A DNA stretch of 64,000 bases, from contig JANQOZ010000007.1 of assembly GCA_028285525.1 (NCBI GenBank), forward strand, positions 1 to 64,000, given 5' to 3'. A program made the position numbers and the translations under genes. Below the pieces are notes generated by a model. The model saw only the letters and a list, made by a program, of their open reading frames with translations, ran no database searches and was not told the origin of the DNA. This DNA comes from Lysobacterales bacterium. Lineage in GTDB: Bacteria; Pseudomonadota; Gammaproteobacteria; Xanthomonadales; SZUA-38. Below, piece by piece: positions 59,348-64,000 of the stretch. Position 1 is the stretch's first letter. Each line of letters opens with the position of its first letter.

Positions 59348-60616
59348 TCAGTCCTCGAAGCCGTCCCGGAAGACGACGGCCACCGGCTCGTCAGCGCCGA
59401 GCAGCGTCAGGGTAGACCGTCGGACGCCGTCGAAATCGAAGGCCGCCGCGGAGGTCCGCGGGATCATCTGGACATTCGTTGCGCCGGCAAGCGAAAGATG
59501 CAGATCACCACTTGGCGCATCGATGAACCAATCAGCCTGGGCGCTGGACTGGTTGTCGGCGACGCTTGCGGAAGCGCCGTTTCGCAGGGTGACGTTGGCG
59601 TCGAGCAGGTTCCCCTGCACCTCAACGTTCGTGGTGTCGGCAAAACGGACCTCAACCGCGTTGCTGTATCGGCCGCTGGTCAGCACCGTGTTGTGCAGGA
59701 CGCTGGCGTTGGGCGACGCCGCGTAGATCCCCACATCGACCGCGTAAGCTGCCGCCGGATCCCAGCGGATAAAGTTATTGCGCACGGTGCCGCCCAGATG
59801 GTCGACACCGCCGATCAGCCCAAGGGAAACGCCGCGGGAGGAGTCGATGATGGTGTTGCCTTCGACCAGCGTGTCCCTTGAGCCCTGCCACATCAGGATC
59901 GACGGGCCTGCCAGCGCCTGGTTCTGGCACTTGATGCCCCGGATGAGGTTGTCTCGAATGACCCAGCCGTCTACGCCGATCGCGTCGATGCCGTTGGTAT
60001 AGCAGGAATTAGGCGGACTGCCCTCCGGATGCACAATCGCACCAACGTTGTAGAATATCTCGGAATACTCGATGGTCACGTCGTCCGCCCCACCGCCCGA
60101 CGCTTTAATGATCTGCTGACCGGCATCGAAGAACCGGCTGTGAAAAATGCGTACGCGAGCGGCCCCCTGATCACCCTGAATCGCCACCGCATGGTAGTAG
60201 ACGTTGCCGACGCTCAGATCGGCGATGGTCACATCCGTCGCGGTGAAGATCTGAATGCCAAAGGGCACGCTGGTATTCAGCATGCCGGCACCGAGCAGCG
60301 TCACGTCCTCGGGATTGCCGGTGCTGCCGCGCAGCTGAATATTGCTGATGGGGCTGGCACCAAATCGCCCGACGGTGAGACGACCGTCGACGCCATTCGG
60401 GAAGTTCACCGAAGCCAGATCGTAAACACCGGGCGCGATCACAATCGCCTGGTTGCTTTGAAGGTTCCAACAGGCGTCGGCCAGCTGCTGTGCTGTCGCG
60501 ACGTTGATAACGGTCATCGAGGGATCAGGCTGCGCCAGCGGTGGCGCCTGATCGGGCGTTCGAGCGCCGCAGTGGTTCCACGCCAGCAGGGCACCGATGA
60601 TCAGCAGTAGTCGCAT
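59348..60616 (-). CDS. Secreted right-handed beta-helix protein with DGFE tag
   Basis: Exported beta-helix protein of 422 aa, related to pectate lyase-like and other surface beta-helices. I chose ATG 60616, which starts a signal sequence with a possible lipobox-like cysteine (LLLIIGALLAWNHCGART). The helix begins at VINVATAQQLADACWNLQSN and IVIAPGVYDLASVNFP, and continues with turns such as NIQLRGSTGNPEDVTLLGAG, IEYSEIFYNVGAIVHPEGS and DTLVEGNTIIDSSRGVSLGL. It ends in VAVVFRDGFED. No lyase catalytic set is apparent to me. It lies 124 bases after the TPR-TonB gene on the same strand. Confidence 0.82.
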   Translation of the reverse strand: MRLLLIIGALLAWNHCGARTPDQAPPLAQPDPSMTVINVATAQQLADACWNLQSNQAIVIAPGVYDLASVNFPNGVDGRLTVGRFGASPISNIQLRGSTGNPEDVTLLGAGMLNTSVPFGIQIFTATDVTIADLSVGNVYYHAVAIQGDQGAARVRIFHSRFFDAGQQIIKASGGGADDVTIEYSEIFYNVGAIVHPEGSPPNSCYTNGIDAIGVDGWVIRDNLIRGIKCQNQALAGPSILMWQGSRDTLVEGNTIIDSSRGVSLGLIGGVDHLGGTVRNNFIRWDPAAAYAVDVGIYAASPNASVLHNTVLTSGRYSNAVEVRFADTTNVEVQGNLLDANVTLRNGASASVADNQSSAQADWFIDAPSGDLHLSLAGATNVQMIPRTSAAAFDFDGVRRSTLTLLGADEPVAVVFRDGFED

Positions 60617-60740
60617 GGCCACAACCATAGCGACCGAGGACGCTCGGTTCAGTGAGCTAAGCCCTATTTTCGTGAGCTTGGGCGAGACCCCATTCCGCCG
60701 GACTGCCTCCCTAAATGGGACATCAGACACCTTGGGATCG

Positions 60741-61997
60741 TCAGGTGAGCGGGAGTTCGGGCTCCTGAAACGCGACCCAGATCACCTGGTCCTCGCGCGG
60801 CAGCGGCTGGTCGCCGTCGAAAAGCGGTCGAAAACGAGTCTTGCCGAAATAGGCCTGCGCCGCCTGCCGCTGCGCGACGTTCGTGTTGCTGTCCAGCACC
60901 CGGATTCGTTCAGGTCGGCCGTCGGCCTTGAGGCTGAAGCTGACCTTAAACCAGGTGTGGTTACCCAGCTCATCCGGATCGAGCACCTTAAATGGCCCTC
61001 TCACGAGCTGGCGGGTGGCCAGGCGCTGCTGCGTCGCCTCTCCCAGGCCGGGTTCACTTTCCGCCATCCGCCAGGCTTGCCGATAGACCTTCAGCGCCTC
61101 GCGTTCGCGAGAAAACATCATCGGCATGTCAGCGAGATTGAGCGTGACCGAGAGACGGCGAGCGGCGCTGAAAGCTGACGGGTTGCTGTCTACCAGTTCC
61201 TTTGCCTCGCGGAGCATATCGAGAGACCGACTCTGGATAGCTGGCGAGTAAACGAACGCGACCGCCTTACCGGTCATGAGATCGACCTTGCTCGGAACCG
61301 AACTGCCGTTCTCATCCTCGAGACGTTTCAGCGCGGTTCGATAGAGGGTCAGCGCCGGACGATACATGCCTCGCGCGGAAAGCCAGACGCCCAGCGTGTT
61401 GATGGCCTCCACGGTTTCCTGTGAAGCATCACCGTGATTGCGCCGCTGCAGCTTGATGGCGTTGGCGTAAAGCTGCTCCGCCTCCCAGAGTTCACCCATC
61501 ATCTTCATCGAGTCCGCCTTGGCGTAGATCAGCGGCACCTGCTCCTCGTTCAGCATCCCCTGGTGGCGATGGGTGAGGTGCTGGGAGCGGGAAAGGGAAT
61601 CCGCTGCGTCTCGATGTCGCCCAAGCGCCTGCTCGCTGAGCCCCAGGTATGCCAGGGGCTCCACCAGTTCTTCGTGGAACTGGCCGAGGTGCTGCTGCAT
61701 CCGCGGAATGGCCCGGCGCAGAATCATCCTCGCCCGATCGGGCTCACCGGCCTGCAGAAACAATTGCCCCAACCAAACCTGCTGTCGTGCTGCCGGCAGG
61801 CTTTGCTCCCCGTATTCCTGCTCCAGCTCACGCAGCTCCTGCTGCGCGGCTGCCAGCGACTGCTTGCTGGCTGACGGATCAGCGGGCGGCGGGTCGAGCA
61901 GCGGCTGCGCGTGTACGCCGGGAAACAACAGGGTCACCAGCAACGCCGAAATCAATCGAAGCTGGTGGTGGACTGGGTGTGCCTGGTCACATTTCAT
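60741..61997 (-). CDS. TPR protein with C-terminal TonB domain
   Basis: Periplasmic protein of 418 aa. I chose ATG 61997, which begins a signal peptide (LRLISALLVTLLFPGVHAQ). The middle (about residues 40-300) is a run of TPR-like helices (LAAAQQELRELEQEYGEQS; NTLGVWLSARGMYRPALTLY). The last 90 residues resemble the TonB C-terminal fold: WFKVSFSLKADGRPERIRVL, then QRQAAQAYFGKTRFRPLFDG. It lacks the Pro-rich linker of true TonB and has no N-terminal ExbB/D anchor beyond the signal, so it is a TonB-fold relative rather than an energising TonB. No ribosome site is clear for either start. It may scaffold envelope proteins. Confidence 0.8.
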   Translation of the reverse strand: MKCDQAHPVHHQLRLISALLVTLLFPGVHAQPLLDPPPADPSASKQSLAAAQQELRELEQEYGEQSLPAARQQVWLGQLFLQAGEPDRARMILRRAIPRMQQHLGQFHEELVEPLAYLGLSEQALGRHRDAADSLSRSQHLTHRHQGMLNEEQVPLIYAKADSMKMMGELWEAEQLYANAIKLQRRNHGDASQETVEAINTLGVWLSARGMYRPALTLYRTALKRLEDENGSSVPSKVDLMTGKAVAFVYSPAIQSRSLDMLREAKELVDSNPSAFSAARRLSVTLNLADMPMMFSREREALKVYRQAWRMAESEPGLGEATQQRLATRQLVRGPFKVLDPDELGNHTWFKVSFSLKADGRPERIRVLDSNTNVAQRQAAQAYFGKTRFRPLFDGDQPLPREDQVIWVAFQEPELPLT

Positions 61998-62207
61998 GGG
62001 TGCAACCGGAGGAGACAAAAGGGTGATAATCGTCAAAGGTTAGCCCAAAAGCCGAAGCCGTTGGTAAACGTTACGTCAAGTGCGCGGGGTGAGAATCCAG
62101 GAACGCGGTGACTAATCCCGAGCCTTCAGTCAGAACCACTAAAGTCCCGGAACAAGCGGCCGATCTAACCGACTGCCAAAGAAACCTATGCAAGTAAGGA
62201 CACGATA

Positions 62208-62435
62208 ATGCAGGTGAAGGGAAACAGCTTTCAGTTCGCGCAGCTTGGCATCCAGCGCGGTACGAAACAGCTCAACGAGGCGGCGTCGACGATCGCCCGC
62301 GATAGCGCGGAGCCGAAAGATATCAATAGCGCGCTGGTCTTGATGATTGAGAGCCGGCAGCAGGTTGAAGCGTCGGTCCGCGTCATTGAACGATCCAACC
62401 GTGCGCTGGAATCACTGATCGATCTGAATGCCTAA
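62208..62435 (+). CDS. Short flagellar rod/hook D0-like protein
   Basis: A 75-aa protein after an AAGGA site (62197-62201) with good spacing, so it is probably real. Its N-terminal half, FAQLGIQRGTKQLNEAASTI, resembles the N-terminal D0 helix of rod/hook proteins (FlgB, FlgC, FlgG), in which AL..GL.a...LnvaAnNiAN recurs. Its C-terminal half, SALVLMIESRQQVEASVRVI and ERSNRALESLIDLNA, resembles the matching C-terminal D0 helix. The D1 body that normally lies between them is missing. No flagellar genes are near. It could be a diverged axial protein or a fold that joined two rod helices. It is convergent with the hybrid kinase. The relationship rests on my reading only. Confidence 0.6.
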   Translation: MQVKGNSFQFAQLGIQRGTKQLNEAASTIARDSAEPKDINSALVLMIESRQQVEASVRVIERSNRALESLIDLNA

Positions 62436-62458
62436 ACGACGAAGCTGACGGATGTCGC

Positions 62459-64000
62459 TTAAAAAAGCTTGTTTACCGCTTCCATCAGCGCCGTGATGGT
62501 ATAGGGCTTTTTAATAATGGGCTCTCTGAGCGAGTCTTGCACGTCCTCAGGGATGAAGCCGGAAACGAGCAGAATCGCGACGTCCTGCGACAACTCCCGA
62601 ATCGCCAGCGCCACTTCCTGGCCGCCGAGCTCCGGCATGACGAGGTCGAGCACAACCAGCTGAATTTCATCCTGGTGAGACTTGTATTGCTCAAGCGCCT
62701 CAACGCCGTTGGCGGCTGTTAAGGCCCGATAGCCTGCCTTTTCCAGCACCATTCGGGTCAAGTTGACGATCTCGGCATTATCGTCGGCGATCAGCGCAAC
62801 TTTCCCGGAGTTAGGCATCTTTTCTCGAGGCAGGTTGTCGTTGGTCTTCGCTTCCATGGGAGTGGTTTCGGCCAGCGGTAGAAAAACTGTAAAACAGGCT
62901 CCCGTCCCTGGCGCTGCTTCGACGTTGATCAAGCCTTTGTGCTGCTCAACGATACTGTAACAGTTTGATAGACCCAGGCCTGAACCGGTCTCATTCCCTT
63001 TGGTGGTAAAGAATGGATCGAAGATGCGCGGCAGGATATCCGGCTCGATGCCCGGTCCGTTATCGCGAACGGAAACCGACACATATTCGCCGGGTAGCAG
63101 GTTTGGCCTTCCTTCGAGGGCTCGGCTGTCGAGATGTTTACGGCCCGTAGTGATCGAAACACGCCCCGTACCTTCGATCGCATCGCGGGCGTTGAAACAC
63201 AGGTTGAGAAGCGCCTGCTCAAGCTGAGACTTGTCGATACGCACCGGCAGTTGCTCGTTCATCAGCTCGATCGTCAGTTCGACTGAAGCCGGCAGCGTGC
63301 GAATCAGAAGATCGTGGAGCTCAACAACGTACTCGTTGATATCGAAGACTTCGGGGCGGGAGGCGTCCTGGCGGCTCAGGGTTGCCAGCTTGTCCGTCAG
63401 CCCGACAGCGCGCTCGGCCACGTTACGAATCTGTTCAAGCAATTCCCGGTGCCGCGCATCGCTGTCCTCATCCATCAGTGCGAAGTCGATGTTGCCGAGG
63501 ATCACCTGCAGCAGATTATTGAAATCGTGGGTGATACCACCCGCAAGTTCACCCATCGCGCGCATCTTTTGTGAATGCGAGATGCTCTGTTCCAGCTGTT
63601 TGACTTCGGTGACGTCTCTGCCGACGGCCGTAATCGCCGTCAGGTTCCCCGATTCGTCAAAGATCCCTCGGTTCGACCAGGCCAACCAGCGCCAGCCATC
63701 TTTGGTCATCGCTCGCTGCTCGTGGTACGACGTGTGCGGAGGCTCCAGGAGGCTCTCGAGCGAGCGTTGGGTCAGCTCGCGATCTTCCTTGTGCACAAGC
63801 GGCATAAAGTTTGACCCCATCAACTCCTCTTCTGACTTACCAAAAACCTCGCAGTAGCTTGGGCTGATGTACTGGAACTCACCCTGAGGATTGACCTTGA
63901 CGACCATGTCGATCTGGTTTTCAACGAGCAGCCGGTATTTGTCTTCATTCTCCTCGATCTTGGATTGCTTCAGCAGCGCACTGCGCATGGCTAAAGCCAG
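62459..64000 (-). CDS. PAS-hybrid histidine kinase with receiver domain (partial)
   Basis: Hybrid sensor kinase. The frame is open to the window edge, so the gene is cut; the ATG at 63988 is internal to a longer reading frame. A PAS domain (KYRLLVENQIDMVVKVNPQG, about residues 18-125) is followed by the phosphoacceptor region SHSQKMRAMGELAGGITHDF, whose His is the phosphorylation site. The ATPase has NARDAIEGTGRV and DNGPGIEPDILPRIFDPFFT, then ETGSGLGLSNCY. The receiver (about 385-505) has VALIADDNAEIV, the acceptor Asp in VVLDLVMPELGG and the Lys in KKPYT. It is convergent with the small D0-like protein. No regulator gene partner is in the window. Confidence 0.92.
   Translation of the reverse strand: MALAMRSALLKQSKIEENEDKYRLLVENQIDMVVKVNPQGEFQYISPSYCEVFGKSEEELMGSNFMPLVHKEDRELTQRSLESLLEPPHTSYHEQRAMTKDGWRWLAWSNRGIFDESGNLTAITAVGRDVTEVKQLEQSISHSQKMRAMGELAGGITHDFNNLLQVILGNIDFALMDEDSDARHRELLEQIRNVAERAVGLTDKLATLSRQDASRPEVFDINEYVVELHDLLIRTLPASVELTIELMNEQLPVRIDKSQLEQALLNLCFNARDAIEGTGRVSITTGRKHLDSRALEGRPNLLPGEYVSVSVRDNGPGIEPDILPRIFDPFFTTKGNETGSGLGLSNCYSIVEQHKGLINVEAAPGTGACFTVFLPLAETTPMEAKTNDNLPREKMPNSGKVALIADDNAEIVNLTRMVLEKAGYRALTAANGVEALEQYKSHQDEIQLVVLDLVMPELGGQEVALAIRELSQDVAILLVSGFIPEDVQDSLREPIIKKPYTITALMEAVNKLF

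Overview
The window is a chromosomal stretch of a GC-rich, Gram-negative, aerobic gammaproteobacterium. The evidence is a coq7-ubiG ubiquinone pair, two TonB-dependent outer-membrane receptors, many signal-peptide proteins, a dense cyclic-di-GMP network and a protein shaped like a flagellar rod subunit. The style of the secreted proteins (GEVED, CSLREA and ELWxxDGT modules, and a short C-terminal [DN]-G-F-E tag) recalls the Xanthomonadales/Wenzhouxiangella side of the class; that placement is an inference. I found no rRNA, tRNA, CRISPR array, phage or insertion sequence. Coding density is high and almost all genes look intact.

Layout. 0-5.2 kb: flavin amine oxidase, TonB receptor ending in a strong terminator, secreted alpha/beta hydrolase. 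5.2-9.5 kb (minus): a DUF6445-type 2OG oxygenase, a GNAT-like protein, then a tight sulfotransferase / GT4 glycosyltransferase / DUF2334 deacetylase operon that probably builds or decorates a glycan. 9.7-17.5 kb (minus): ECF sigma factor, membrane Ser/Thr kinase with TPRs, and a 1532-residue secreted ELWxxDGT/GEVED protein, probably one regulatory and output unit. 17.7-26.6 kb: AlkD-like protein, acetaldehyde-dehydrogenase-type ALDH with DUF779, SLC13/RCK permease, coq7-ubiG, and an XRE regulator with its membrane partner. 26.7-31 kb: secreted proteins, a MAPEG/YCII pair, and a PucR/RsbRD-type regulator followed by a 52-bp perfect palindrome in a GGGTCAGAG repeat cluster. 31.3-36.3 kb: a subtilase with GYLWAN hexapeptide repeats and an EAL phosphodiesterase in one operon, divergent from a TonB receptor. 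36.3-40.2 kb: DM13 protein, yjjX, a DPH6-like ATPase and a 7TMR-DISM diguanylate cyclase.

40.3-46.4 kb holds the most unusual unit: two long RoxA-like di-heme c-type proteins in tandem, the second overlapping a multi-pass membrane patatin-like lipase. This looks like an envelope lipid or polymer oxidation system that I cannot assign to a described pathway. 46.5-53 kb: tagged secreted protein, ligand-sensing propeller/GGDEF protein, exported Rid protein, crotonase and membrane proteins. 53-56.6 kb: tandem universal stress protein convergent with a GGDEF(degenerate)-EAL / HD-GYP(degenerate) operon. 56.7-62 kb: tagged secreted proteins, a quinone-oxidoreductase-like MDR and a TPR-TonB protein. 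The end holds a 75-residue protein that looks like the two D0 helices of a flagellar rod protein fused directly, and a hybrid histidine kinase cut by the window edge.

Two themes tie the region together. Five c-di-GMP domain proteins, several with altered active sites, point to surface-lifestyle control. Five secreted proteins end in the same short hydrophobic/[DN]-G-F-E tag, which suggests a shared export or anchoring route.
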